This document shows, one piece after another, positions 55,597-64,000 of a DNA stretch of 64,000 nt (positions within the stretch are counted from its first letter, which is position 1; each line of letters begins with the position of its first letter). The position numbers were made by a program, and so were the translations under genes. Source of the stretch: Bacteroidales bacterium (lineage in GTDB: Bacteria > Bacteroidota > Bacteroidia > Bacteroidales > Prolixibacteraceae); the NCBI GenBank assembly GCA_012729335.1, contig JAAYDJ010000034.1, forward strand, positions 38,237-102,236. Direction: 5' to 3'. The notes below the pieces were generated by a model, which had not been told where the DNA came from, did not search any database, and was given only the letters and a program-made list of their open reading frames with translations.

Positions 55597-55604
55597 CAAA
55601 TATA
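55597..55604 (-). promoter_or_regulatory. -7 box of the kinase/regulator operon
   Basis: TATATTTG on the minus strand (plus CAAATATA) is an exact TAnnTTTG match 21 bases before the kinase ATG. No -33 element is clear. Confidence 0.55.
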
Positions 55605-55801
55605 AAATATTCCGATGATAAATAAACCAGGGAAGAGATATAATAAGAAAAAAAATGGAAAATCCCCTATATATCCTGGCCTTAAATTCCTGAGGCACAC
55701 GGGGGGCACCTACAGGAGGCGTGTTCCCAAAGGCAGGAATGTGTTACGTGAGGGTGTCAGCGGGGGCGGAATCTGTACTGGCCGGTCAGTGACGGCCACA
55801 T

Positions 55802-56212
55802 TTACTGAAAATTGATATCGAAGAGGTGCAGGGGGCAGGCCGAGACGCAGAGTTCGCATACCACGCACTGGCTTTTATCGAAGTGGAGTTTCCAGTCAGG
55901 GGCGGTCATGGTCAGGGCGCCGGCAAAACAGACCGCCACGCAGTTGCCGCAGTCGATGCATTTCTCCTCCTGAAACCTGATCCTCTTCTCGAGGGGTTCC
56001 ACCTCCACATTGTGGCTGGTGAGGTAGGCGATTCCTTTTTCGAGGTTGGCGGCCGTTCCCTGTAGTTCGAGAAGAAGGCTTCCCCGTTTTCCGGGAAAGA
56101 CCTCCGCCTTCAGAATGTTGATCCGGATATCGTAATCCCTGACGAGATGATAGCTAAGGGGTTTGTCGCCGCTGTCGGGGGGGAAATTGAGGATAAACCG
56201 CTTTTTGATCAT
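55802..56212 (-). CDS. NIL-domain ferredoxin of the anaerobic homocysteine pathway
   Basis: A 136-residue cytoplasmic protein: an N-terminal NIL (ACT-like) domain (1-75) and two [4Fe-4S] motifs, CIDCGNCVAVC (85-95) and CVVCELCVSACP (116-127). The same domain pair is found in MA1822 of Methanosarcina, which works with COG1900 to reduce the product formed from aspartate semialdehyde and sulfide to homocysteine. Its ATG overlaps the stop of the COG1900 gene by 4 bases, so the two are coupled. The electron source is unknown. Confidence 0.92.
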   Translation of the reverse strand: MIKKRFILNFPPDSGDKPLSYHLVRDYDIRINILKAEVFPGKRGSLLLELQGTAANLEKGIAYLTSHNVEVEPLEKRIRFQEEKCIDCGNCVAVCFAGALTMTAPDWKLHFDKSQCVVCELCVSACPLHLFDINFQ

Positions 56213-57372
56213 GGCTGTTCTTCTGTTTCGGTTTCTTTGAGGGAACGGAGGGAAGCGTGCGCCGGGAACATCTGCACGGGACGGGTGATCGTGAAATCTC
56301 CGGCAAGGAGTTGCCGGCGGAGGAGTTCGGCCAGTTCGCGGGCTTTGGCGAGGCTTGCCACGGGAGCGGTTCTCACCTTTTTCCCTTCCACGGTAATAAA
56401 TCCGCTGCGCAGGCTGGCGTAGGAGACCTCTCCCAGTTTGGGCGTACCGGGAGAGCCATAATCGAGGATAGCTGTTTCGATCTGGTCATCGCGGATGGCC
56501 ACCCGGCGGGCGATCTCTTCATCGAGCACCGGAATGGGAATGGCAATGCCCACGAAAAGGGTGGTTCCATAACGGTCGATGTAGGCGGCTTTCAGATAGG
56601 CGGGGGACATCTCCTTCAGGTTACCGATGACGGCGATGGTGCGGGCATTCCCCAGGGGTATCCCATGGGTACTCACCGGTTTGGAGGTGTTGTACTGGGT
56701 GCCGGGCCACACAACATAGCCCTGAGCTCCCCCCAGCAAAATACGGGACCCTATGCCGATGGTCCGCATCTCCGGGTCATTCAACAGGGGACTCAACTCC
56801 CCCGAGGTGGAATAGGTGGCGTTCCGGAGGTGGGGCAACAAAGTACCCATATAAGTATGTATCAACCGTTTCGTGGTATTGACGGCCACGTTGTAATTCT
56901 GGTAGGCGTTGCGGGGATTGAAGAGAAAGACCTCGTTGACCGTCTCCAGGGAAATGGTGGTTTTGATATGTTTCCGGGGATAGCAGTCGGTGCCTTTGCC
57001 CCAGGCTTCCAGTTCCAGGGTTTTTCCTTCCAGAAGATCCTGGATGACATGGGCGCCCCCGTACTCCGGCCGGTCAGGGTCGCAGGCTGTGGCTCCGATG
57101 TAGCCATCGACGGCGGCCAAACCCTCGTAACAGGGAACCCCGTTGATGCGGATCTTCTCCATCCGGATGGGCGGATCAGTATGCCCGAAATTGATGATGG
57201 CCCCCGAGGAACACATCGCCCCGAAGGTGGCCGTGGTCACCACATCGACCCGTTCCAGAATCTCTGCCGGCGTGGCCGTACGCCCCATCTCCGCCACCTC
57301 CGCGGCGGTAAGCACCACAGCACACCCCTCCTTCAGCTTACGGTTGATCTCTTCGTAACTCTTCTCCTTCAT
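56209..57372 (-). CDS. Homocysteine biosynthesis protein (COG1900/DUF39)
   Basis: A 387-residue cytoplasmic enzyme of the DUF39 family. I start at MKEKSYEEINRKL; the frame runs 68 codons further but that part is low-complexity and overlaps a promoter box. Family motifs are TTATFGAMCSSGAIINFGH (Cys54), IGATACDPDRPEYGGAHV (Cys97), KGTDCYPRK (Cys130), and LGGAQGYVVWPGTQYN with a glycine-rich turn. Cys54 and Cys131 were reported as essential in the Methanosarcina homologue MA1821, as I recall, and Cys54/Cys130 here match those positions closely. It converts aspartate semialdehyde plus a sulfur donor toward homocysteine, bypassing homoserine activation. CBS domains of the archaeal protein are absent. 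Operon with the NIL-ferredoxin. Confidence 0.92.
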   Translation of the reverse strand: MKEKSYEEINRKLKEGCAVVLTAAEVAEMGRTATPAEILERVDVVTTATFGAMCSSGAIINFGHTDPPIRMEKIRINGVPCYEGLAAVDGYIGATACDPDRPEYGGAHVIQDLLEGKTLELEAWGKGTDCYPRKHIKTTISLETVNEVFLFNPRNAYQNYNVAVNTTKRLIHTYMGTLLPHLRNATYSTSGELSPLLNDPEMRTIGIGSRILLGGAQGYVVWPGTQYNTSKPVSTHGIPLGNARTIAVIGNLKEMSPAYLKAAYIDRYGTTLFVGIAIPIPVLDEEIARRVAIRDDQIETAILDYGSPGTPKLGEVSYASLRSGFITVEGKKVRTAPVASLAKARELAELLRRQLLAGDFTITRPVQMFPAHASLRSLKETETEEQP

Positions 57373-57396
57373 GCGATTCAGCTTAGGCTTAAAGCG

Positions 57397-57404
57397 CAAA
57401 GATA
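57397..57404 (-). promoter_or_regulatory. -7 box of the homocysteine operon
   Basis: TATCTTTG on the minus strand (plus CAAAGATA) is an exact TAnnTTTG match 25 bases before the chosen ATG. A TTTG lies 24 bases further up, a longer spacing than ideal. The box falls inside the longer open frame and so supports the internal start. Confidence 0.55.
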
Positions 57405-57665
57405 AACCGATCACCCCTACGATCATCCCAAAGCTTCGTTTTTTTAAATTGTGACCCGGCACCCGCCCATCCTGAAAACACGCTTCTCCACTTCCGGTAG
57501 CCGGCAGTCCCGGCGACCATGACGCCATGCCCTGGCCGGGCGACCGGGATAAGGAAGAGGGTGATTTATCGGGCAAATTATGTAATTTAGCGACCGGTTA
57601 TGAGACTATTGAAGCATTGCGGAATTGACCCCGCTGACATGACAGAAAAATTTAACACAATTAAC

Positions 57666-60476
57666 ATGAACAAAATGAAGCATTTGCTCCTGTCGGTATT
57701 GGCGGCGGGGGCCATTTTCACGGCTACCGGCCAGCAGGCCGTACCTCCTGTGCCGGTCGATCCCGAAATCCGTATCGGAAAACTGGAGAACGGGCTGACC
57801 TACTACATCCGCCACAACCAGGAACCCAAAGAGCGGGCAAGTTTTTATATCATTCAGAATGTGGGGGCGGTTCTGGAGGAAGACAACCAGAACGGATTGG
57901 CCCATTTCCTGGAACACATGGCCTTCAATGGCACGAAGCATTTTCCGGGGAAAGGGATCATCAACACACTTGAAAAACATGGTGTGGCCTTCGGGCGCAA
58001 CATCAACGCCTACACTTCACAGGACCAGACCGTGTACAACCTGAGCGACGTGCCGGTCACCCACCCCGGGCTGATCGACACCTGCCTGCTGGTCCTCAAC
58101 GACTGGTCTGATTTCCTGCTGCTCACCGACGAGGAGATCGACCTGGAGCGGGGAGTCATCTCGGAAGAGTGGCGCACCAGGCGCAATGCCAACTTCAGGA
58201 TGCAGAAGAAGATTTTCCCGGTATTGTTCAAGGATTCGAAATATGCCGTACGCGATGTGATTGGCGACCTTGACGTGATCAAAAATTTTAAACCCGAGAC
58301 CCTGCGGAAATTTTACGACGATTGGTACCGCACCGATCTTCAGGCCATTGCGGTGGTGGGTGACATTAATGTCGACGAAGTGGAAGGGAAAATCAAAAGT
58401 CTTTTCGGGGCCATAGCACCCGAGGTGAATCCCCCGGCGCGGCCTGTGGCGGAAATACCTCTCCACAAGGAAACCCTGTATGCCCTGGCCACTGACCCTG
58501 AGGCCTCCTCCTATACGGTCAACATCTACATCAAGCACAAAGGGACTCCCCCACAGGAAAAGAATCTGCTTTATTACCGCAACCAGCTGGGCACCGATCT
58601 CTTCAACCGGATCATGCGCGACCGTATCTCCGAGTTACTTCAGAAGGGGCAGCCGCCGTTTGTTTCGGGTAACCTCATGTATGGAAAGCTGGCCCGGGGT
58701 TATGACATTTTTGCCATCGCCGCCAGCGCCCATCCCGATAAAACCGACCAGGCCCTGCGCGCCATTTATACTGAAGCACAGCGGGTTTACCGTTATGGCA
58801 TCACCCAGTCCGAACTGGAAAGGGCCAAAAGCAACCTGCTTACCGAAGTGGAAAACCGCTGGAAAGAGAAAGACAAAATACGCAACGATCAGTATATCAG
58901 AGACATCGTAAATCATTACCTTGAAAATGAGCCTCTCACTGCCATTGACTTTGACTGGGAGGCCATGCAGCAGCTGCTGCCCACGCTCACGGCTGAGGAG
59001 CTTTCGGCACGCGCCAAACAGTGGCTCTCCGGGGAGAACCGTGTGGTGATCGTCATGGGTCCCGAGGGAGAAGGGGTCAAACTGATCAGTGAAGCCGAAG
59101 CCCTTTCCATCATGAAGGAGGTGGAAGCTTCTGACATTACTCCCTATGCCGAGGAAGCCGTAGCCACCACCCTTATTGAAAAGGAACTCAAAGGATCGCC
59201 GGTGGTCAGCACCCGGATACTCCCCGGGTTGAACGCCACGGAATGGACCCTGGCCAACAATGCCAAAGTGGTTTATCGCTTTGCTGACTTCCAGAAAGAC
59301 AATGTGCTGCTTCAGGCATACAGCCCGGGCGGCTCTTCGGTCTACGACCCCTCGAGGCTGGCTTCGGCGATGCTGGTGCCCGACTTCAAGGGCAACTTCG
59401 GCGTCAGCCGGTTCGACGCCATCACCCTGAAAAAAATGCTGACCGGCAAAAACGTCAGCCTCAACATGCAGATCGGGGAGCTCTTCGAAACGGTGTCGGG
59501 AGCCTCCTCCCCGAAGGATTTCGAGACCATGCTCCAACTCCTTTACCTGCAGTTCGAGGAACCCCGCTTTGACCAGGAAGCCTATGACGCCCTCAAAAGC
59601 CGCTATCTGACCATGGTCACCAACCTGGCCAAGAACCCCCAGAAGGCCATGAGCGATTCGCTCCAGATGATTCTCACGGGTCATAGCCCGCGCACCAAAC
59701 TGGTGGTACCGGAACTCTTCGACGAGATCAGCCTGGTCCAGATGGAGGAAATCCACCGCGACCGTTTCACCGACGCCGGCGACTTCACCTGGTTCATCGT
59801 GGGTAACCTCGACGAGGCCACCGTGAAACCCCTGGTCGAGAAATACATCGGCTCTCTCACCGACCAACCCCGCACCGAAAAATGGACCGACCACCAGGTG
59901 GGACTCCCCAAAGGCAAAACCGTCAGGGAAATCCCCATCCCCCTGGAAACCAAAAAAGCCACGGTGGTGGTCTCCTTTAACAAACCTCTGAAATGGAGCC
60001 CTGAATCCAATATGGCCATGAACGTGGTCCGCGATGTCCTCCGCCTCCGCTATACCGAAGAAATCCGCGAAAAAGAGGGCGGTACCTACGGCGTCAGCGT
60101 CAGCGCCCAGAATGAGAAATATCCCGTAAACGAGAAAACCCTTCAGATGAGCTTCGACACCGACCCCGACAAGGCAGGCCACCTCAAATCAATCGTCTAC
60201 AGGGAAATAGCCAAAATGGCCAAAGAGGGCCCCACCGCCGAAGAACTCGATAAAGTGGTGAAAAACATCCTCAAGGAACGCGAACAGGCTAAACCCAACA
60301 ACAGCTACTGGATGAATATCCTCTCAGGTTACTACCAAAACGGCGTCAACCTGGACCAGGAAGCCAACTTTGAAGAGATCATCCGCAACATGACCATTAA
60401 GGACGTGAAAAAATTTGCCAAAAAGTTTTTTGCCAAACCTAAGGTTGCCGATGTGGTTTTTGTGCCGTTCAGCTGA
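57666..60476 (+). CDS. Exported M16-family zinc metallopeptidase (pitrilysin-like, two-domain)
   Basis: A 936-residue protein starting MNKMKHLLLSVLAAG with a signal peptide ending ATGQQ. The upstream 22 codons of the frame lack family similarity. The inverted zinc motif HFLEH is at 80-84, with the downstream acidic ligand in EEIDLERGVISEEW. A second, inactive M16 half (about 500-930) contains LVPDFKGNFGVSRFDAITLK and LRLRYTEEIREKEGGTYGVSV, the latter holding the usual R/Y substrate-clamp residues. The length is typical of periplasmic M16 peptidases that degrade peptides in a closed chamber. It is divergent from the homocysteine operon and followed by a terminator. A TAATTTAG near 57583 is a one-mismatch -7 candidate. 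Confidence 0.94.
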   Translation: MNKMKHLLLSVLAAGAIFTATGQQAVPPVPVDPEIRIGKLENGLTYYIRHNQEPKERASFYIIQNVGAVLEEDNQNGLAHFLEHMAFNGTKHFPGKGIINTLEKHGVAFGRNINAYTSQDQTVYNLSDVPVTHPGLIDTCLLVLNDWSDFLLLTDEEIDLERGVISEEWRTRRNANFRMQKKIFPVLFKDSKYAVRDVIGDLDVIKNFKPETLRKFYDDWYRTDLQAIAVVGDINVDEVEGKIKSLFGAIAPEVNPPARPVAEIPLHKETLYALATDPEASSYTVNIYIKHKGTPPQEKNLLYYRNQLGTDLFNRIMRDRISELLQKGQPPFVSGNLMYGKLARGYDIFAIAASAHPDKTDQALRAIYTEAQRVYRYGITQSELERAKSNLLTEVENRWKEKDKIRNDQYIRDIVNHYLENEPLTAIDFDWEAMQQLLPTLTAEELSARAKQWLSGENRVVIVMGPEGEGVKLISEAEALSIMKEVEASDITPYAEEAVATTLIEKELKGSPVVSTRILPGLNATEWTLANNAKVVYRFADFQKDNVLLQAYSPGGSSVYDPSRLASAMLVPDFKGNFGVSRFDAITLKKMLTGKNVSLNMQIGELFETVSGASSPKDFETMLQLLYLQFEEPRFDQEAYDALKSRYLTMVTNLAKNPQKAMSDSLQMILTGHSPRTKLVVPELFDEISLVQMEEIHRDRFTDAGDFTWFIVGNLDEATVKPLVEKYIGSLTDQPRTEKWTDHQVGLPKGKTVREIPIPLETKKATVVVSFNKPLKWSPESNMAMNVVRDVLRLRYTEEIREKEGGTYGVSVSAQNEKYPVNEKTLQMSFDTDPDKAGHLKSIVYREIAKMAKEGPTAEELDKVVKNILKEREQAKPNNSYWMNILSGYYQNGVNLDQEANFEEIIRNMTIKDVKKFAKKFFAKPKVADVVFVPFS

Positions 60477-60605
60477 CCGGCACAAAAAGGATTACCGGTC
60501 ACCCACAGGCCATTGATAAGATGACGCAGGAGCCATCCTGCTCATCTTCCAAAAAACTACAACATCACAGAAAGTATTAATTTCAGAAAGGATTAATCAC
60601 TGATC

Positions 60606-60644
60606 AGAGGCTGTTTGCGCGATGCAGACAGCCTCTTCCTTTTT
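60606..60644 (+). terminator. Terminator after the M16 peptidase gene
   Basis: AGAGGCTGT pairs perfectly with ACAGCCTCT around a 13-base loop and is followed by TCCTTTTT, about 130 bases after the stop. Confidence 0.8.
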
Positions 60645-60788
60645 GAAAAAAATCCACTTTTATACGGGCACATGCTGGTTTGTCAGTGCAATACTTATTG
60701 TGCAATTTACAATTTTTAGGTCTTGACCTCAGTGTATTATGTTCGTAAGGAAAACTTGACCGAAATGGTGAATTCGCGCGATGGGGGC

Positions 60789-60821
60789 TTGTTTTTTAAA
60801 AGTTTTTTTTTACTACATTTG
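60789..60821 (+). promoter_or_regulatory. Promoter of the SusC-like gene
   Basis: TACATTTG at about 60814-60821 matches TAnnTTTG; TTG at about 60789-60791 is a partial -33 element 22 bases upstream, with a run of T between. The leader to the ATG at 60967 is about 140 bases with no recognised riboswitch. The rest of the 490-base gap after the M16 gene holds only the terminator. Confidence 0.6.
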
Positions 60822-60966
60822 AAATACTAATTAAACTAAACTGCGTATGGAATAAACTTTTTGAGCTTCTTCTATGCTTTGCCGATATATTCCAGCTTGA
60901 ATATCAAGGCACAAACACAGAAATCAACCCAATTAAAACCATTATTAATTAACTAATTAAAACTTT

Positions 60967-63900
60967 ATGAAAAGCAAGAAAAGGGGAAAAATCTCTTTGT
61001 GGTTTTCATCCGGAAAGAGGTTAGGGGTGCCATGCATGGCATTGTTGCTATGGATGGCCCCGGTACTGCAACTTTCTGCTGAAGAGCCTATCGGGAAGGG
61101 GGTAAACAGGACCGGTTCGGTGGAACAGGTGGCTGATGCCCATCCGTTGGTTCAGGCGGAGGAAGCCGGATGGCCGGGCAGTGTGGCCGATGACAGCCAG
61201 CAGCCGGCCAGGAGGACCATCAGAGGGAAGATTGTGGATTCTGAAGGGAAACCGCTTCCGGGGGTGACCATTACCATTCTGGGAACCACCCGTGGGGTAA
61301 TCACCGACATGGACGGGTCGTATTCCATCGATGCGGCGGCTACCGACAAGCTCGTATTTTCCTTTATCGGACTGGAGAGTCAGATTGTGGATGTAGGCAA
61401 CCAGACCAGCATCAACGTGACCATGCAGGAAAAGACCGAGGAGCTGGAAGATGTGACGGTGGTGGCTTTTGCCAAGCAGAAAAAGGAGAGTGTACTGGCT
61501 TCCATAGAGACGGTAAAACCCGAAGAGTTGAGGGTACCCTCGAGCAACCTGACCACCGCATTGGCGGGGCGTATGTCGGGGATCATCTCCTATCAGCGCA
61601 GCGGGGAACCCGGCCAGGACAATGCCGAGTTTTTCATTCGCGGGGTGACCACCTTCGGGTATAAAAAGGATCCGCTGATCCTGATTGACGGCATTGAACT
61701 CTCCTCAGAAGAGTTGAGCCGGCTCCACCCCGACGATATTGCGGCATTCTCGATCATGAAGGACGCCACGGCCACTGCCCTCTACGGGGCCCGCGGAGCC
61801 AACGGTGTGATCCTGGTCACCACCAAGGAAGGGAAGGAGGGAAAGGCCAAGGTGAGCATCCGTTGGGAGTCGTCCATGTCACAGCCTACAAAGAACATAG
61901 AACTGGCCGACCCCATCACCTATATGAACCTGCACAATGAAGCGGTGCGCACCCGTGATCCGCTGGGGAATCTGCCTTACTCCCCCACGAAGGTCGACAA
62001 CACCATCGCCGGCACCAATCCACAGGTGTATCCGGCCACCGACTGGCAGGACCTGTTGCTCAAGAACTACACCATGAACCACCGCCTGAATTTCAACATC
62101 AGCGGCGGCGGAACAGTAGCCCGCTACTACATTTCCGGGGGCGTCACCCAGGACAACGGTATCCTTGATGTACCCCAGGAAAACAATTTCAACAGCAATA
62201 TCGACCTGAAGAAATATGTGATCCGCTCGAACGTCAACATCAATCTGACCAAGACGACCGAGGCGGTGTTGCGTGTCCACGGCAATTTCGACGATTACCG
62301 CGGACCTCTCAACGGGGGAACCCAGACCTACCAGATGATCATGCGGACCAATCCCGTGCTCTTCCCGGCCTACTATACCCCTGATGAAGCCAACCAGTAT
62401 GTGCAGCACATCCTCTTCGGCAACTTCGGAAGCGGCGGATATATCAATCCCTATGCCGAAATGGTCAAAGGTTACAAGGAATCGAGTACTTCCATGATGC
62501 TGGCGCAGTTTGAACTGAAGCAGGATCTGAAGTTTATCACCGAAGGCCTTCATTTCCGTCTGTTGGGAAACACCACCCGTGACTCCTATTTTGACGTGCA
62601 GCGCAGTTATGCCCCCTTCTATTACAATGTATCGGACTACAACAACAGAACCGGTGTTTACAAGCTTAAGCTGCTCAATTCCGATTCGGGAAGGGAATAC
62701 CTCGATTACCAGGAGGGGCAGAAGGAAGTGGCTTCCACTTTCTATGCAGAGAGCGCCCTTGATTATGACCGCACCTTCGGTGAAGACCATACCGTCAGCG
62801 GCCTTGTGGTGGGTATCATGAGGCAGTACCTCAAGGGGAATGCCGGCGATCTTCAGCGGTCGCTTCCCTCGCGGAACCTGGGGATATCCGGCCGTTTCAC
62901 CTACGCCTATAAGACCAGGTACTTCATGGAATTCAATTTCGGTTATAACGGGACAGAGCGGTTCTCGGCCAATGAACGGTTCGGGTTTTTCCCCTCCGCA
63001 GGGTTGGGATGGTTTGTCTCCAAGGAGAAATTCTGGGAACCTCTGCTGCCCACTTTCAGCAAGCTGAAACTGAAGGCCACTTACGGTCTGGTGGGGAATG
63101 ACGCCATTGGCTCAGATGCCGACCGTTTCTTTTATCTCTCGAATGTCAACCTGAACGACGGCAACCGGGGCTTTAAATGGGGGGCCGACGGGGCTTACAC
63201 CCGGAACGGGGTCTCCATTTCACGCTACGCCAACGATAAGATCACCTGGGAAACGGCCACCAAAACCAACGTGGGGTTTGAACTGGGGCTCTTCGACAAG
63301 ATTGACATCGAAGCCGACTTTTTCACCGAGTACCGCACCAACATTCTGATGGACCGCCTCTCTCTCTCCACCTTCGGGTTGCAGGCTGCCACCAAGGCCA
63401 ATGTCGGTGAAGCCTCCTCACGGGGGATTGACGCTTCGATCGACATCCAGCACAACTTCAGCAATGACTTCTGGCTGACGGCACGCGGTAACTTCACCTA
63501 TGCCAAGGGGATCTTTGAAATGGTGGAGGAACCTGACTACAGCGCCACCCCCTGGAAATCAAGGGTGGGACAGCCCATCACCCAGCAATGGGGCTATATT
63601 GCCGAGCGTCTCTTCGTCGACGACTTTGAGGTGGAAAACTCTCCCCGGCAGGAACTGGGAAGTGTCGTCATGGGTGGGGACATCAAGTATCGCGACATCA
63701 ACGGAGATGACCGCATCTCCTCTCTCGACCAGGTCCCCATCGGGTACCCCACCACGCCTGAAATCATCTATGGTGCCGGGGCTTCCCTTGGTTATAAAAG
63801 CGTCGACTTCTCCTTTTTCTTCCAGGGATCGGCCCGCTCTTCCTTCTGGATCGACGCATCAGCCACCTCTCCCTTCGTCGACAACGACAACAACTATCTG

Positions 63901-64000
63901 GCCAACAACGCCCTGCTGAAAGCCTATGCCGACAGCCACTGGTCAGAAGCCAACCGCGACATCTACGCCCTGTGGCCCCGCCTTTCCTATAAATGGGAAA
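60967..64000 (+). CDS. SusC/RagA-type TonB-linked outer-membrane transporter, 3' end outside the window
   Basis: The first 1011 codons of a SusC-family receptor run open to the window edge. The signal region is long (about 1-38, ending LQLSA). A 45-residue linker without STN-domain features leads to the carboxypeptidase-regulatory-like domain (about 79-155; IRGKIVDSEGKPLPGVTITI). The plug has the SusC signature ATALYGARGANGVILVTTK near residues 270-290, preceded by PLILIDGIE. The TonB-box region is near EELEDVTVVAFAKQKKES. The barrel follows with ISGGGTVARYYISGG and NVGFELGLFDKIDIEADFF. A SusD partner should lie just beyond the window, and the polysaccharide or glycan substrate cannot be told. 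Confidence 0.95.
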   Translation, partial: MKSKKRGKISLWFSSGKRLGVPCMALLLWMAPVLQLSAEEPIGKGVNRTGSVEQVADAHPLVQAEEAGWPGSVADDSQQPARRTIRGKIVDSEGKPLPGVTITILGTTRGVITDMDGSYSIDAAATDKLVFSFIGLESQIVDVGNQTSINVTMQEKTEELEDVTVVAFAKQKKESVLASIETVKPEELRVPSSNLTTALAGRMSGIISYQRSGEPGQDNAEFFIRGVTTFGYKKDPLILIDGIELSSEELSRLHPDDIAAFSIMKDATATALYGARGANGVILVTTKEGKEGKAKVSIRWESSMSQPTKNIELADPITYMNLHNEAVRTRDPLGNLPYSPTKVDNTIAGTNPQVYPATDWQDLLLKNYTMNHRLNFNISGGGTVARYYISGGVTQDNGILDVPQENNFNSNIDLKKYVIRSNVNINLTKTTEAVLRVHGNFDDYRGPLNGGTQTYQMIMRTNPVLFPAYYTPDEANQYVQHILFGNFGSGGYINPYAEMVKGYKESSTSMMLAQFELKQDLKFITEGLHFRLLGNTTRDSYFDVQRSYAPFYYNVSDYNNRTGVYKLKLLNSDSGREYLDYQEGQKEVASTFYAESALDYDRTFGEDHTVSGLVVGIMRQYLKGNAGDLQRSLPSRNLGISGRFTYAYKTRYFMEFNFGYNGTERFSANERFGFFPSAGLGWFVSKEKFWEPLLPTFSKLKLKATYGLVGNDAIGSDADRFFYLSNVNLNDGNRGFKWGADGAYTRNGVSISRYANDKITWETATKTNVGFELGLFDKIDIEADFFTEYRTNILMDRLSLSTFGLQAATKANVGEASSRGIDASIDIQHNFSNDFWLTARGNFTYAKGIFEMVEEPDYSATPWKSRVGQPITQQWGYIAERLFVDDFEVENSPRQELGSVVMGGDIKYRDINGDDRISSLDQVPIGYPTTPEIIYGAGASLGYKSVDFSFFFQGSARSSFWIDASATSPFVDNDNNYLANNALLKAYADSHWSEANRDIYALWPRLSYKWE

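Noticed and set aside
55577..55801. Possible small gene between the kinase and the NIL-ferredoxin gene (66-codon plus-strand frame)
   Set aside because: Basic low-complexity translation, no start signal, and it runs against the promoter of the kinase operon.
57373..57576. N-terminal extension of the COG1900 protein
   Set aside because: Low-complexity residues, no family match, and a promoter box inside it. The shorter start puts the key Cys at 54, as in the archaeal homologue.

Overview
The window looks like a chromosomal segment of an anaerobic Bacteroidota, most likely order Bacteroidales. The evidence is SusC/RagA and Oar-type TonB-dependent receptors, BACON-domain lipoproteins, type IX secretion (T9SS) C-terminal sorting domains, LytTR two-component systems, a C-A-B order fumarate reductase/succinate dehydrogenase operon, and promoters of the Bacteroidota type (TAnnTTTG, sometimes with TTTG about 19 bases upstream). 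No rRNA or species marker is present, so the genus cannot be named.

Layout. (1) 1-8.1 kb is visibly poorer in G+C than the rest: a LytS/LytTR two-component pair (response regulator cut by the window edge), a truncated TonB-receptor leader, an Oar-like TonB receptor and a BACON/OB-fold lipoprotein. This block ends at the 3' side of a tRNA with anticodon CAT. (2) 8.3-19.7 kb is G+C rich: a small unknown gene, a cytosolic-looking metzincin, valS, a heptanucleotide repeat tract, a carboxypeptidase-regulatory-like protein, a VPS10/Asp-box protein and an exported O-methyltransferase homologue. (3) 19.7-24 kb, minus strand: a corrinoid methyl-transfer operon (corrinoid protein, UroD-family methyltransferase fused to two thioredoxin folds, HD protein, homocysteine S-methyltransferase) whose gaps are filled by two unrelated tandem repeats. 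(4) 24-33 kb: Gfo/Idh/MocA oxidoreductase with GntP permease, an AT-rich insert with a broken C10 peptidase and a lipoprotein, a zinc-ribbon protein, frdCAB and class II fba. (5) 33-41 kb, minus strand: S9 peptidase, HlyD-type adaptor, full-length cobalamin-dependent metH and a UPF0280 (COG2122) gene. (6) 41-55.6 kb, minus strand: six exported proteins (three with T9SS sorting domains), a small lipoprotein and a TPR histidine kinase/LytTR regulator pair. (7) 55.8-57.4 kb: a NIL-domain ferredoxin and a COG1900/DUF39 homocysteine biosynthesis gene. (8) 57.7-64 kb: M16 peptidase and a SusC-type receptor running off the end.

How the parts fit. The main biological theme is sulfur and one-carbon metabolism. 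The three protein families reported to make homocysteine from aspartate semialdehyde and sulfide in methanogens (COG1900, NIL-ferredoxin, COG2122) all occur here, with MetH to methylate the product. A separate corrinoid operon ends in its own homocysteine methyltransferase and could feed methyl groups from an unknown donor. The second theme is envelope function: nutrient import by TonB receptors and a T9SS-exported protein set beside a signalling pair.

All calls rest on reading the sequence by eye and on remembered family motifs. No database search was run. Base positions of short motifs may be off by a base or two.
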